64,000 nt of DNA from Siphlonurus alternatus. Its lineage: Eukaryota; Arthropoda; Insecta; Ephemeroptera; Siphlonuridae. Below, in pieces: positions 32,824 to 44,728 of this stretch; the first letter of the stretch is position 1; each line of letters opens with the position of its first letter. The translations under genes and the position numbers were made by a program. Under the pieces are notes generated by a model, which saw nothing but the letters and a program-made list of their open reading frames with translations, searched no databases and was not told where the DNA came from. The DNA lies in NCBI GenBank assembly GCA_949825025.1, contig OX463784.1, positions 16,868,124 through 16,932,123 of the forward strand, written 5' to 3'.

Positions 32824-35382
32824 TTTAAAGATATGCTAAGCAAAGAATCCTGGACTGAGATATTTGATGATAATGATGTGAACTACATATAAATATAATA
32901 CTTTTTATCAGATTTATTTTTACTATTTTGATATATGTTTTCCTTATAAAAAAAATAAAATTAATACTGCTAGACGAAAATTTAAACCGTCACCTGAACT
33001 AATAAGAGAAGGTGATTATTTAAGCTACTATCCAAATGAACAACAAAAATTAGAATGTAATTTATTAAAAAAAGAGCACGACAAGAAAATAGATAAAGAA
33101 CATAAAATTAATAATAATAATATGCTAAAAAATTCAAATAATATTTCAAAGACTGCATGGCATATTGTAAAGTGTAATACAGGTAGAGATAACTCAAAAC
33201 ATGTTACATGTCCAAAACTAAAAATTAATGATATTATAATTGAGCAACCATATGATGTAGCCAATACTCTGAATCAAAGTTTTAATGGAGTATTGTCCTC
33301 AATTTTTTTTATTGCAGAAATGGATAGAGGGTGCAAAGTTAAGCTACCCTGATTTTTTTCAGATTTTTTAGAGCCCGGGAACTATTTTTAAAAAATTATT
33401 GAATGTTATTTTTGTGACGTCACGAGACGCCGCTCCTTAAGAAAAAGATAGGACTTGTCGCCGCGTGACGTCACAAAAAGGACTTTCAATAATTTTTTAA
33501 AAATAGTTCCCGGGCTCTAAAAAATCTGAAAAAAATCAGGGTAGCATAACTTTGCATGCTCTATCCATTTCTGCAATAAAAAAAATTGAGAACAATACTC
33601 CATTATCCGCAACCATTACAAAATAATGTACAGTATCAAAATCATTTGACGAGACCAATTCATAGTTTTTTCATAACACCTGTAAACCCTTTTGATATGT
33701 ATAACTGTTTAAAATCAATGCCTAACTCTAAGGCAGCTGGAATTGATGAAATCCCATGTAATATCATGAAAGAAAGTAAAAGCTTCATTAGTGAACCTAT
33801 GGCGCACATAGTAAGTGCTTCTTTTCAAACAGGCATATATCCAGCAGCATTAAAACAAACTAAATTGATTTGTTATCATAAAGATGGAGATACTTCTATC
33901 CCTGATAATTATAGGCCTCTTGCACATCTGAATTCTTTTTCCAAACCTTTCGGTAAACTTTTTTCTGATCAACTATGTTCTTATTTGCAAACTCATAAAA
34001 TTTTAAATAAATGTCAACATGGTTTTACAAAAAATAATTCCATTACAACTGCAATATTTGATTTTTTAAATGGTGTATATGACTCTCTTGATAAGCATCT
34101 AGAAACATTGGGTATTTTTTATGATTTTTCTAAAGCCTTTAACCTCATACATCATCCCACGTTATATGCTAAACTGGAAAATATTGGAATATCCGGACCC
34201 CCTCTTAATTGGATTAAATCCTTTATGTCAAATAGAACACAATATGTTGAGGTTACCTATATAGATGAAAGAGGAATTAAACGTAAACTTTTGTCGGACC
34301 CAATTACAATTAACATAGGCGTGGTGCAAGGTTCAATCCTTGGACCACATATTTTCAACATCTATATTAATGATCTCCCTTTAGTCCTAATCTTGGGATT
34401 ATTAATACTATATGCAGACAATTCAAGTAATATGATAACTGCACCTGACTCAAAATTGTTATACAGTAATGCACAGTTGGCAGTAAATATTATGGAAAAA
34501 TGGTCAGCAGAAAATTACTTGACACTCGATCTCAATGTTAAAAAAAACTGTTTGTATGAGATTCCATCCTTATCAAAAACAAATAAGAACAGATAACTTA
34601 ATATTGCATGGGGAAAATATTATAAACTGTGATCAAACTAAATTTCTGGGACTAATTATAACAGACACATTAAATTGGACAAAACAATGTCAGAAAGTTA
34701 GCTCTAAAATTAAATCTGCTGCTTATCTGCTTAAAATATTACAAAAAATTGTATCACTGGAAACTCTAAAGATGGTCTATTTTGCCTATGTTCATTCGCA
34801 TATACAACAATCAATTATGTTTTGGGGATCATCTCCACATGCAAATTCTGTATTTGTTGCTCAGAAAAGGGCAGTTAGATCCATGCTATGCTTAAATATG
34901 AGAGATTCATGTAAAGAACATTTTAAATTTTTGAGAATACTCCCAGTGCCATGTGTATTTATTTCTGAAAGTGTTAAATTTGTTAAAAAGTATCGAGAAA
35001 AATTTAGAAAGAATAATACTGTACACTCATATAATACAAGAAGAGCAAATGATATACATAGAAATAGTGCATGTCTCTCTCTTGCTAATAGGAGTCCATA
35101 TAATAGTGCTACCCTACTCTTTAATAAACTACCTGACAGCTTAAAAAAATTAGATTATCAACAATTTAAAAAAAACTTGCTTGCATTTTTAAATGATAAA
35201 AACTATTATGATGTAAAGGAATTTCTCAGCATAAAAAAAACTTAATTATAAATTGTATTGTATATTGTCTTTAACTGTATTACATTTATTTTTTTTTATG
35301 TAATTGTGTTATTGTGTATTTGTTTGACTTGTTCTAAACATACATGTATGTCACAGAACTTAATAAAAAATCTGAAATCTGA
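32824..35382 (+). mobile_element. LINE (CR1/jockey-like) inserted into another LINE
   Basis: Endonuclease-RT linker remnants (SKESWTEIFDDNDVN; NNISKTAWHIV; DVANTLNQSF) are followed by RT: SKAAGIDEIPCNIMK, DNYRPLAHLNS, FYDFSKAFN, GVVQGSILGP, then LYADNSS at about 34408-34428. The second aspartate of the YADD catalytic box has become N, so it is inactive. A frameshift near 34550 moves into the thumb/C-terminal frame (34535-35245). The 3' end has AATAAAAAATCTGAAATCTG, a short tandem tail typical of CR1-type LINEs. MITE 33284-33604 splits the RT frame. The 5' end is truncated and joined to a 19-bp inverted copy of itself (32802-32820). Confidence 0.85.
33284..33604. mobile_element. palindromic MITE family B, inside the LINE RT
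   Basis: Ends ATGGAGTATTG and CAATACTCCAT lie between TA dinucleotides. Arms share ttgcagaaatggatagaggg, taccctgatttttttcag and agcccgggaactattttta. The centre is cgtcacgagacgccgctcctt. Overall design and several words (ttgcagaaatg, tttctgcaata) relate it to family A. A half copy is at 47567-47718. It interrupts the RT frame after DVANTLNQSF. Confidence 0.85.
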
Positions 35383-35745
35383 AGCCATATTTAATTTCTT
35401 TCTTGTCTGAATATTTTATTGAATCTTTACCATCTCCTTCACAGTTTATAAAAACAGTTTGTGTTCTATTTGATAAAAATGATTTTATCCAATTTAGACA
35501 ATTTCCTCTTATGCCATACTTATATATAGAGCTTATTTAATAATATATCATGTTCTACCATGTCAAAGGCTTTTGACAAATCTAAAAAGACACCTGCAGT
35601 TTTAAATTTGTTATCTATTTGTTATTTGTATACTGCCAAGAACACTATCAATTAATTCCCACATTGCAGATTCAGTTGACATATTTTTTCTGAAACCATG
35701 TTGTGACTGTGATAGTATATTATTCTTATCTAAAAAAGGTAAAAT
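35383..35745 (-). mobile_element. 5' segment of the interrupted minus-strand LINE
   Basis: Minus-strand translation gives QHGFRKNMSTESAM, VFLDLSKAFDMVEHD, GIRGNCLNWIKSFLSNRTQ and KKEIKYG, the RT motifs that precede the GVPQGS and YADD boxes. The continuation is at 32801-31680, with about eight codons lost at the junction. 35746-36193 shows nothing recognisable. Confidence 0.75.
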
Positions 35746-36193
35746 TTAAAATTTCTAAACTATTTTTATTTGTTTATTACAGTAAAATATTTTTTAAATG
35801 ACTTTTATTTCATTCAGCATGTGAATTTAATCATTATCTCGATATATGGGTTATCGAAGAAAGCACCTAGGTGTGTTTTCTGGAAATTCACAATTTGACC
35901 GAATTTGCTTTTTCAACAATTTTTTTTTTTCATTCCTTTTTATTATAATTTGACCTCTCTGAAAAAGCAAATTCCACAGTCATTTTATACCATTCTGTAA
36001 AACGCACACAAATGTTTTCTCAATGGATCCATAAGTGTCTACAATGAGACAATTTTTTCACTGATAGTTAGTGATGTATAGCTAGTGACGATCAATACCA
36101 ATGATTAGTAATGATAATGATAATTAAGTAGTAATCATGCTACTGAATACGCCTGACCAGACACCTCTCAAAAATGACATATCGTCGAGGTAG

Positions 36194-39100
36194 CCCACGA
36201 GAAAAAAAACGTGAATAATTCGTCAATATGGGTGAAAATCTCACCCATATTCCCATACATTGAAATATATTGAAGTATGGCTCATGTAGATTGACGCTTC
36301 ATTCAAGCATATTGACAAATTTTCAGCTATTTATCAAAATAGGTGAATTTCAAGCAGTTTCACTCACCCATTTTGACATATACTAACATATTTTCACACA
36401 ATTGACTCGTACAGATTCACGCAGTTTCACGTATATCCAAGTATTTCTAATTTGGTGTGAACTTCACCTACATTGATGCCTGTTGACTTATTTTCACTCA
36501 CCCATTTTGATAAAGTTTCAAGCATTTTCACGCATTTATTGCTCTACAATTAATATGAAGTAAATTGATTCATTTTGACGTACTTTCAGCTACTTTGACA
36601 CAATTTAAATTCACTCTTTTTGGCATATTTTCACGAACTTTCACCCTTTTACCGACCAAATTTTTACACCAAGTCTGTTCATGCATATTGACACTTTTTA
36701 ACATATTTTGACGAACTTTGACCCTTTTACTAACCAACTTTTTCCTCAAAGTCCGTTCATGCATGTTGACACTTTTTGACATATTTTCACGAACTTTCAC
36801 CCTTTTACCAACCAAATTTTTACACCAAGTCCGTTCATGCATATTGACACTTTTTGCCATATTTTGACGAACTTTGACCCTTTTACTAACTAACTTTTTC
36901 CAGAAAGTCCGTTCATGCATACTGACACTTTTTGACATATTTTGACGAACTTTGACCCTTTTACTAACCAACTTTTTCCATAAAGTCCGTTCATGCATAT
37001 TGACACTTTTTGACATATTTTGACGAACTTTGACCCTTTTACTAACCAACATTTTCCATAAAGTCCGTTCATGCATATTGACACTTTTTGACATATTTTG
37101 ACGAACTTTGACCCTTTTACTAACCAACTTTTTTCATTTAGTCCGTTCATGCATATTGACACTTTTTGACATATTTTGACGAACTTTGACCCTTTTACTA
37201 ACCAACTTTTTCCATAAAGTCCATTCATGCATATTGACACTTTTTGACATATTTTGACGAACTTTGACCCTTTTACTAACCAACATTTTCCATAAAATCC
37301 GTTCATGCATATTGACACTTTTTGACATATTTTGACGAACTTTGACCCTTTTACTAACCAACTTTTTTCATTTAGTCCGTTCATGCATATTGACACTTTT
37401 TGACATATTTTGACGAACTTTGACCCATTTATTAACCAACTTTTTTCATAAAGTCCGTTCATGCATATTGACACTTTTTGACATATTTTGACGAACTTTG
37501 GCCCTTTTACTAACCAACTTTTTCCATAAAGTCCGTTCATGCATGTTGACACTTTTTGACATATTTTCACGAACTTTCACTCTTTTATCGACCAAATTTT
37601 TATACAAAGTCCGTTCATGCATATTGACACGTTTTGACATATTTTGACCCTTTTACTAACCAACTTTTTCCACAAAGTCCGTTCATGCAAGTTCACCTAT
37701 TTTTACACTTTTTCAAGCATTTTCACACGTTTATCGACCAAATCTTCCCACAAAGTCGGTTTTTGGAAGATAACACCTTTTTTTACAAAGTCCATTCACC
37801 TGTCAAAATAGGTCAATATACGTCAGTGAACTTTGTAGAAATAATTGGTTAGTAAATACGTGGATGTTCGCGAAAATATGTCAAAATGCGTCAAAATACG
37901 TTGGTGGACTTTTTAGAAAAATTTGGTTAATAAATACGTGGAAGTTCGTGAAAATATGTCAAAATGGGTTAATATACGTCAGTGAACTTTGTAGAAATAA
38001 TTGGTTAGTAAATACGTGGAAGTTCGCGAAAATATGTCAAAATGGGTCAAAATACGTCAAGGGACATTGTAGAAAAATTTGGTTAGTAAATACGTGGAAG
38101 TTCGTGAAAATATGTCAAAATGGGTCAAAATAGGTCAGTGGACTTTGTAGAAAAATTTGGTTAGTAAATACGTGGAAGTTCGTGAAAATATGTCAAAATG
38201 GGTTAATATACGTCAGTGAACTTTGTAGAAATAATTTGTTAGTAAAAACGTGGAAGTTCGCGAAAATATGTCAAAATGGGTCAAAATACGTCAATGGACA
38301 TTGTAGAAAAATTTGGTTAGTAAATACGTGGAAGTTCGTGAAAATATGTCAAAATGGGTCAAAATACGTCAGTGGACTTTGTAGACAAATTTGGTTAGTA
38401 AATACGTGGAAGTTTGCAAAAATATGTCAAAAAGTGCCAATGTGCGTGAATAGACTTCGTAAAAAAATTGTTCAAGAATTGAAAGTGGGGGAACTTCCGG
38501 TCATTCGACTTGGCGGTTGGTAGCTATACAAGATGGCGACATAGCTAGAGGTGCGTGGAAGCTTCATGATTGTGGTGTTTATGAGGTGTTTAAGTGAAGT
38601 TTTACTTGTTCCTGAACATTAAATTGTTAATTAAAGTGAAGTTAGGTAATCATTCGTTTGTCCAATGTTAAAATTTGCAAGTTTTCCGCATTTTTAATGA
38701 TGAAAATAGAGATAATGCGATGTTGAGTTCCCTCCGGCCGTACGGCACGTGTTTACAAAATGTCAGAATCGGATGTTTAGTCGTGTATTCAAGATGAGAA
38801 AAAGAAGATTAAAACACGAGAAGTCGTATATCAGATAAGTAAAATTAGTTCCTTATTTAAAAAATTACTATTATGAGGTATATGAATTCGCTCATTTTGA
38901 TGGTTAAATTGAAACAGTTAAAGTTTAATTGGCCCTATATTATGATAATTAAATTATTTTTCAGTTAAATTATTCAAGCCTAGAGGGAATCAGTGAAAAT
39001 TTATTGCTATAATATTCAACCCTATAGTAAAAGTTTTATTAGAGGCCTCATTTTACTGTATGCCTATATATTTCTGTTTGTAATAATACTTATACTTGTT

Positions 39101-40919
39101 ATTTTTATTTTGCTCTTCATTTTTAATTGTGGTGTGGCAAAAGTGAGAACAATTTCCATTGTGTAAAAAATTTGCGAGCGTGTTTCTTTGTGGATTCTTT
39201 GCACATTTCAGGTATCGATGGACTGACGAGGCTATGGAACTGCATTAACTTCAACGGTTCGGTGAGCTAGCCTATGACGAGAAATGTATGCTGTTGTGCG
39301 TGAAAATGTGTAAAAATGCGTGATGTATAATATGCATGAGTGAATTTAATAACAAAATTTGATCGATACTTATGTGAAAGTTCTTGAAAATATGTCAAAA
39401 AGTGTCAATATGCATGAACGGACTTGTTGTAAAAAATTTGTTCCATAAAAGCGTGAAAATTCGTGAAAATATGTCAAAAAGTGTCAATATGCATGAACGG
39501 ACTTTATGGAAAAAGTTGGTTAGTAAAAGGGCCAAAGTTCGTCAAAATATGTAAAAAAGTGTCAATATGCATGAACGGACTCTATGGAAAAAGATGGTTA
39601 CTAAAAGGGTCAAAGTTCGTCAAAATATGTCAAAAAGTGTCAATATGCATGAACGGACATGGTGTAAAAATTTAGTTGGTAAAAGCGTGAAACTTCGTGA
39701 AAATATGTCAAAATGCGTCAATATGCATGAGGGGATTTTATAGAAAAAATTGGTTGACAAATGGGTGAAAGTGCGTCAAAATATGTCAAAATGCGTCAAT
39801 ATGCATGAGGGGACTTTGTGGAAAAAATTTGTTCCATAAAAGCGTGAAAATTCGTGAAAATATGTCAAAAAGTGTCAATATGCATGAACGGACTTTATGG
39901 AAAAAGTTGGTTAGTAAAAGGGCCAAAGTTCGTCAAAATATGTCAAAAAGTGTCAATATGCATGAACGGACTCTATGGAAAAAGTTGGTTACTAAAAGGG
40001 TCAAAGTTCGTCAAAATATGTCAAAAAGTGTCAATATGCATGAACGGACTTGGTGTAAAAATTTGGTTGGTAAAAGCGTGAAACTTCGTGAAAATATGTC
40101 AAAATGCGTCAATATGCATGAGGGGATTTTATAGAAAAAATTGGTTGACAAATGGGTGAAAGTGCGTCAAAATATGTCAAAATGCGTCAATATGCATGAG
40201 GGGACTGTATGGAAAATATTGGTTGACAAATGGGTGAAAATATGTCAAAATGCGTCAATATGCATGAGGGGACTGTATGGAAAAAATTGGTTGACAAATG
40301 GGTGAAAGTGCGTCAAAAAGCGTGAGAATGAGTGAAACAAGTACGGGGGGCAATGCAGGTCAACAGAGGTGAAAGTGGGTGAATATTCGTGAAATATCCA
40401 CTCATTCAGATTCACGCATAAAAGGGGCCAATTTTGGGTTAATATGGGTGAAAATAGGTGAGTCAATATATGTGAATATACCTGAAAGTACGTGAGGCCG
40501 AATGAAGGATTTGGGCCGGCATTTACGCCAATATTTGTCAAAATACGTGAAAATACGCCAATATATACGAGCCAATCTGCACCAAAATGCTTCAATACAC
40601 GTGAATTCACTCGCGCATATTCACGCATAAAAGGGGCCAATTTTGGGTTAATATGGGTGAAAATAGGTGAGTCAATATATGTGAATATACCTGAAAGTAC
40701 GTGAGGCCGAACGAAGGATTTGGGCCGGCATTTACGCCAATATTTGTCAAAATACGTGAAAATACGTCAATATATACGAGCCAATCTGCGCCAAAATGAT
40801 TCAATACACGTGAATTCACTCGCGCATATTGACATAAACGAGGGGCCAAATTTGGGTCAATTGGAGTCAATATGCGCGAGTGAATTTGACTCCAATTTTC
40901 ACGCTTATTTTCTCGTGGG
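36194..40919. mobile_element. decamer-built foldback element, copy 2 (4.7 kb)
   Basis: Ends CCCACGAGAAAA and TTTTCTCGTGGG match copy 1. Flanks are AG on both sides rather than TA. Architecture repeats copy 1: a T-rich array at ~36194-37750 with about twelve 78-bp units (ccgttcatgcatattgacac, ttttactaaccaac), an orientation flip at ~37770-37840, A-rich 78-bp units at ~37840-38470, a unique core at ~38485-39295, more A-rich units at ~39300-40330, and ~209-bp units (40421, 40630, 40840) at the right end. T- or A-tracts recur about every 10 bp. Long open frames here (36570-38523, 39463-40134) arise because 78 is divisible by three; they are not genes. Confidence 0.85.
38485..39295 (+). other. conserved non-repeat core of the foldback element (copy 2)
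   Basis: Colinear with about 16230-16975 of copy 1. Shared blocks: gacttggcggttggtag, acaagatggc, tgaggtgtttaagtgaagtt, attcgtttgtcca, tatcagataagtaaaa, gcgtgtttctttgtggatt and ggtgagctagcct. No shared open frame was found. CAAGATGGC is a YY1-type word often near transcription starts, and the ttcag|gtat word resembles an acceptor, but neither is proof of transcription. Confidence 0.65.
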
Positions 40920-40929
40920 AGCATCTATA

Positions 40930-41015
40930 TTGCCGGTGTCAATTAAGTTTATAGAAAAACCCCTTTTTTGTCATTTAATTCTATACTTTATGGGAAAACA
41001 ACTTGACATCGGCAA
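40930..41015. repeat. 86-bp hairpin next to foldback copy 2
   Basis: ttgccggtgtcaa and its inverted partner ttgacatcggcaa enclose an imperfect palindrome. It begins ~11 bp beyond the foldback terminus, so copy 2 may also have entered a palindromic element. Confidence 0.6.
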
Positions 41016-41168
41016 AATAAAAGAGGAATTTCCAACCAAATTGATATCAGTAATATACGCTGTGTACTACGACAATATGTTTTACAGTACCTAGGTGCTC
41101 TACCACTCTAACAATAAGAAACATATGGAAACTGATCTCTAATAATTTCTGGTATATGCATAACTTAC

Positions 41169-42458
41169 CTATACATACTGAAGATGCGAACGGCACAGAA
41201 AAGTGATTAAGTCCTGGAGTAGTCAAGAATTTAGGACATTTTGGCCCCTCTTTTCGTGGTGGTATGTGGGACAAAGGTTTCGGTAGATTTAAGGTTGGTA
41301 CTATATGCTTCTGTTTCAGACTACCACCTCTCCCATCTTTCACCTTATGTTCTTTTGGAAAATGTAATCCACAGACTGCAGAGGAAGCAGAGAGTTCTTC
41401 AACACTCTTGTTAATTATAGATGTATTACCACATGCAATCCTCCATTTATCTGACCTGTAAAATGCAGAAATTTGTATGTATGTATTTACAGTACTTTTA
41501 AGTATATAATAATTTATAAATAAATAAATAAATAAATATATTATGTATATATAATACGATAATAGTAATACTGGCAAAATGATCACTATAATCACTATCA
41601 TTTATATTTTTTTACAAAAATGAATACTTCATTAATTCAAAAGGAACTTTAATGTAACTACATGAAAACTAGCAAAGAAATCATTCTAAATCAAAACTGA
41701 TCGGTCAAGTGATATTAAAAGGAATAAACCGGTACTTTTTTTTTAACATAGATACTTCCTATGAGCTTTAAACTCAAGATGGGGTAATAAAAGGGAGGGA
41801 AGGAATTGTGGCAGATAACCTTTTAATATTTTTTCCCTGTAATGACCAAAAAATTCTATGGCTATCAGAAGCGTTTGTTGAAGTAAGCAGCTCGTACTCA
41901 ACGTTTCTTCATACAGGTTAAGACACGATCACATTTTGTGCGTCAATTTCGGTAAATTTTTAGGTCCCATTGCACCACGAAATTTCCAAAATAAAATTAC
42001 ATGATGGGTGCATTCAAAGTTTCGCGATATGATGGGGCCTAAAATACTTGAATGTGATTGACCATTAAGCCCTTTAACACTGGTCCAATCGGTGGCGTAA
42101 CCTGATATAATGAAACGTTGCTCATACTGATGTACATAAAGAAAAAGAAAAATTGAACTTCATTGCAATGATAATTTTTTGTCATTTATACAAAGATAAT
42201 CTTTGCAATCTTCACCACACGCTGTACTGTTGCCTATATCACCTGATTGCATAGATGAGAGGTCTAACTCTAAGGGCTAAATTTGTAGTGTATATTACGA
42301 TGTCACAATTACAGTATGTTGAGTACAGTATTCTACATTTTAAGTACTGTAGTCTACATTTATTAAACTTACGTTGGTGGATTTCTTGGAAATCGATGAA
42401 ATGATGTTTGTGTCTTTCCTCTTGATGAAGTGCAATCTTTTACTGCACATTTAATAAC
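41169..42458 (-). CDS. THAP-domain exons, possibly the 5' end of ZNF-C
   Basis: Exon 1 is 42458-42373 (MVIKCAVKDC ... FHRFPRNPP) and exon 2 is 41455-41169 (TSDKWRIACGN ... VCGLHFPKEH ... KHIVPTLNLP), joined in phase 2. Together they make a complete THAP zinc finger: C5, C10, C58 and H61 form the C2CH set; the tryptophan, HRFP and VPT motifs are at the expected places. THAP is a DNA-binding domain related to that of P-element transposase. About 44 more residues follow, then a donor (tatag|gtaagt) in phase 1. No later dedicated exon was seen before the ZAD exon at 31504, which enters in phase 1. If joined, the product would be ~537 residues: THAP, ZAD, six C2H2. The alternative is a separate THAP gene whose last exon I missed. 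Confidence 0.75.
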
Positions 42459-42817
42459 CATTGTTATTGCGTTTTTAAGAATAGAAATAAATTGGAGTGT
42501 GTAAATGTACAATTCTTTATACTGCTGGTACAGAAAAAAATATACATTCAATTTTTTTTTTTTTTTATAATTATGGCTCATATAGCTCATTAATTTGTTT
42601 CCATACTACATACTGTAAATATACTGTATACGTGTTTAAAGTTGACACTGTAAAAAAGAAATAATTTTTTTACAATCATTCAGTGGGAAATCAACAACAT
42701 GAACTGTATTTCAATCATTGTCATCCAAAAGGCACAAATGTAGTTTAGGTTTCAGAGTTGAGTGGACTTATTTAAACAGTGCAATGATAACATTTACATC
42801 TGCGAGCCATGATAGTA
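42459..42817. other. upstream of THAP exon, nothing clear
   Basis: Contains a poly-T/A stretch and no recognisable promoter module. The GCGCA-pair module found at four other genes was not seen here. Confidence 0.4.
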
Positions 42818-43127
42818 CAAGGACTGCAGAGGACGGCCTAACTTTTTTGCCGCCAACGCGCCATCATTTCCTTAACCCAGTGACGTTACGACGTTGAGCG
42901 CATTTGATTGGCATAGAGTCAGCTACAAAGATACCACGGTCAAAGATGCCGCTTTATTAGCCATCTGTCAAATCTGTCAAGCTGTCAAATCTTTGACTTC
43001 CTCAAAGAAACCGCCCAAGCACGTGGCTCATTTAGTGGACTTCTCCGAAGGTTGGCGAGAATTGTTTAGTATTGAGGTTCTTCAATAAGTTGTCCTAGGC
43101 CGTCCTCCCATGCAGTATATAGTCCTC
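42818..43127. mobile_element. ~310-bp TIR element
   Basis: Left AGGACTGCAGAGGACGGCCT and right inverted GGCCGTCCTCCCATGC plus agtcct are imperfect inverted repeats with gaps. The interior contains repeated ctgtcaaatct words. Limits are approximate. Confidence 0.5.
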
Positions 43128-43647
43128 GATAATAGTAGATTCTGAATGCACCTTTTGTGTGACAATGAAAGATTTATTGGACTATGTACTGGGGGCAAAG
43201 CGAAATGTCACATCTAAGGGGTTGTCGTTAGCCAATGAAAAAGGTGTGATGTTGCCATATATTTCGGTACAGCAGGAGCTGAACAATAGCTGCACTATTT
43301 GGCAACGTTGCTTGATTTTAAGCTATTTCATTGCATGGCTGGTGTTACATATGTTTGATGGAACATTTAGCTTGGACTCTAGTGTATACACATGCAACTG
43401 TGACTTTTGTAAGATTCTGCATGCACCCCATGTATGCAGCATGATATGTACCAGAGATGGCACAGCTATGATCTGTGAATGAGCACAGGAATTAGTGGGA
43501 CTCACAATCAGTGGCAGCGTAGCCAGGAAATAAATGGGGGAGGAGAGGGGGTAATAAAAAAGTGGGTGAAAAAATGGTGAACATATTCTCCTATTTTCCA
43601 TGAAACACAAACGATAGGGTGGGAGAGAGAGAGGGGGTATACCACAT
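43128..43647. other. spacer with an unsupported 107-codon frame
   Basis: The plus-strand frame at 43159-43482 (MTMKDLLDYVLG...) has no recognised domain, no flanking splice support and no homologue that I know of, so it is not called a gene. GA-rich runs are near 43540-43635. Confidence 0.4.
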
Positions 43648-43823
43648 ACAGTATAACAGATCGTAGTTTCCCTCTAGACAGCTCAGTAGGCAAGAGGGCG
43701 CCAGATATATCAGCCAATGAAATGGCTAGGATGTCAGCTGGCCACCTTTTCATTGGCTGATAAATCTGGCGCCGTCTAGTCTACTGAACTGTCTAGAGGT
43801 AAACTAAGATCTGTTATACTGTA
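43648..43823. mobile_element. ACAGTATAACAG-family MITE, copy 2
   Basis: TACAGTATAACAGATCGTAG and inverted CTAAGATCTGTTATACTGTA. The inner pair ggcgccagatatatcagcca / tggctgataaatctggcgcc is also inverted, so nearly the whole element is a hairpin. It closely matches copy 3 at 45172-45349. 43824-44310 is unannotated AT-rich sequence. Confidence 0.85.
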
Positions 43824-44310
43824 CATACACGTGTAGTGCTGCAACACTGCATGGCTATATTTATATTGCATATATCCCACCAAATCCAACCCCTGTATAT
43901 GTAGAACTGCAACAACTTTACACATGTGCGTGTATGCCTAGCTGATGTATACTTGCATATTATACATCATACCATTCATCATCATATCTTTTTACTGAAC
44001 TGTATGATTCGATACTGTGTATTATGCATATACCGACACCAACGAAACCCTTATAAGCAATATATACGCATACAAAATAACTACGTATAATATATTATTA
44101 TATGCATATATCCGTCAGTAATGCATGCATTGCATGATTGCATCATGTTGTTCATGTGTTCATGCATCATGATAGAACTATAGGCGGTTACCTTTAGGTT
44201 ACCTTCTAACTTCCAACCACCCTTCCAACCACAGACAAAAATTCAACCATCCAACCCCCTTTTGGGCCCAGAGAGAAGATGCTTGCTGCTTGGGCCCCTA
44301 ATACCCCTTG

Positions 44311-44461
44311 CCCGCTTTTTCAAGAATAATAACAAGTGCAGTTGAGAACTGATGATCTAAAATCTTGTATGCGCAATAAGACATATTTTCGTTAAATTTA
44401 TTTTACTGCGCATAAAAAAAAAATAAAATTCTTTGTTTCTCTTGAAGGCTAACAGCTGACT
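44311..44461 (+). promoter_or_regulatory. GCGCA-pair module at GPATCH11 start
   Basis: Very similar to the ERCC5 module: cccgc ... aataacaagtgcagttgaga, taaaatc, TGCGCA (44370-44375), A/T spacer, TGCGCA (44407-44412, 37 bp away), tttgtttctc, acagctga. It lies about 270 bp upstream of the GPATCH11 ATG. The similarity extends over ~150 bp, so this is a repeated sequence as well as a possible promoter element. Confidence 0.6.
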
Positions 44462-44728
44462 TAAAAAACAAGAGGACGTCTTGAAATTTGTTATTTGATT
44501 TGTTATTGAACATGGTCAAGGAATTATTAATAATTTTGGTCTGGTCACTGGTTGTATTTGGTATGATACACTACTTCATAGAATAATAACGTTTGCTGAA
44601 ATAAATTTCAACAAAGAAGTAGTTTATTGTAGTAACTTAATTCAGTGCATATCATATGCCTATCATACAGACTCAAAAACAGCTAGTATAACATACATCA
44701 GTTCTGCAGCTTACAAAAATTTCGAACA

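Noticed and set aside
36570..38523. Long open frames with repeated MHERTLWKKLVSKRVKVRQN-type units
   Set aside because: They arise because the 78-bp repeat is divisible by three. They occur in several frames on both strands and follow the DNA repeat boundaries, with no start, splice or composition evidence for a protein.
39463..40134. Mirror open frames (MKICQKVSICMNGL units) in the A-rich arrays
   Set aside because: Same repeat artefact as above.
36194..40919. CRISPR-like array of regularly spaced repeats
   Set aside because: The units are contiguous tandem repeats without unique spacers, in a eukaryotic genome with introns and LINEs.
40245..40924. Overlapping frames of 131 and 105 codons on the minus strand
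   Set aside because: Both are generated by the ~209-bp repeats at the right end of foldback copy 2 and duplicate each other.
43159..43482. 107-codon plus-strand frame
   Set aside because: No recognised domain, no splice or promoter context; possibly chance in a less AT-rich stretch.
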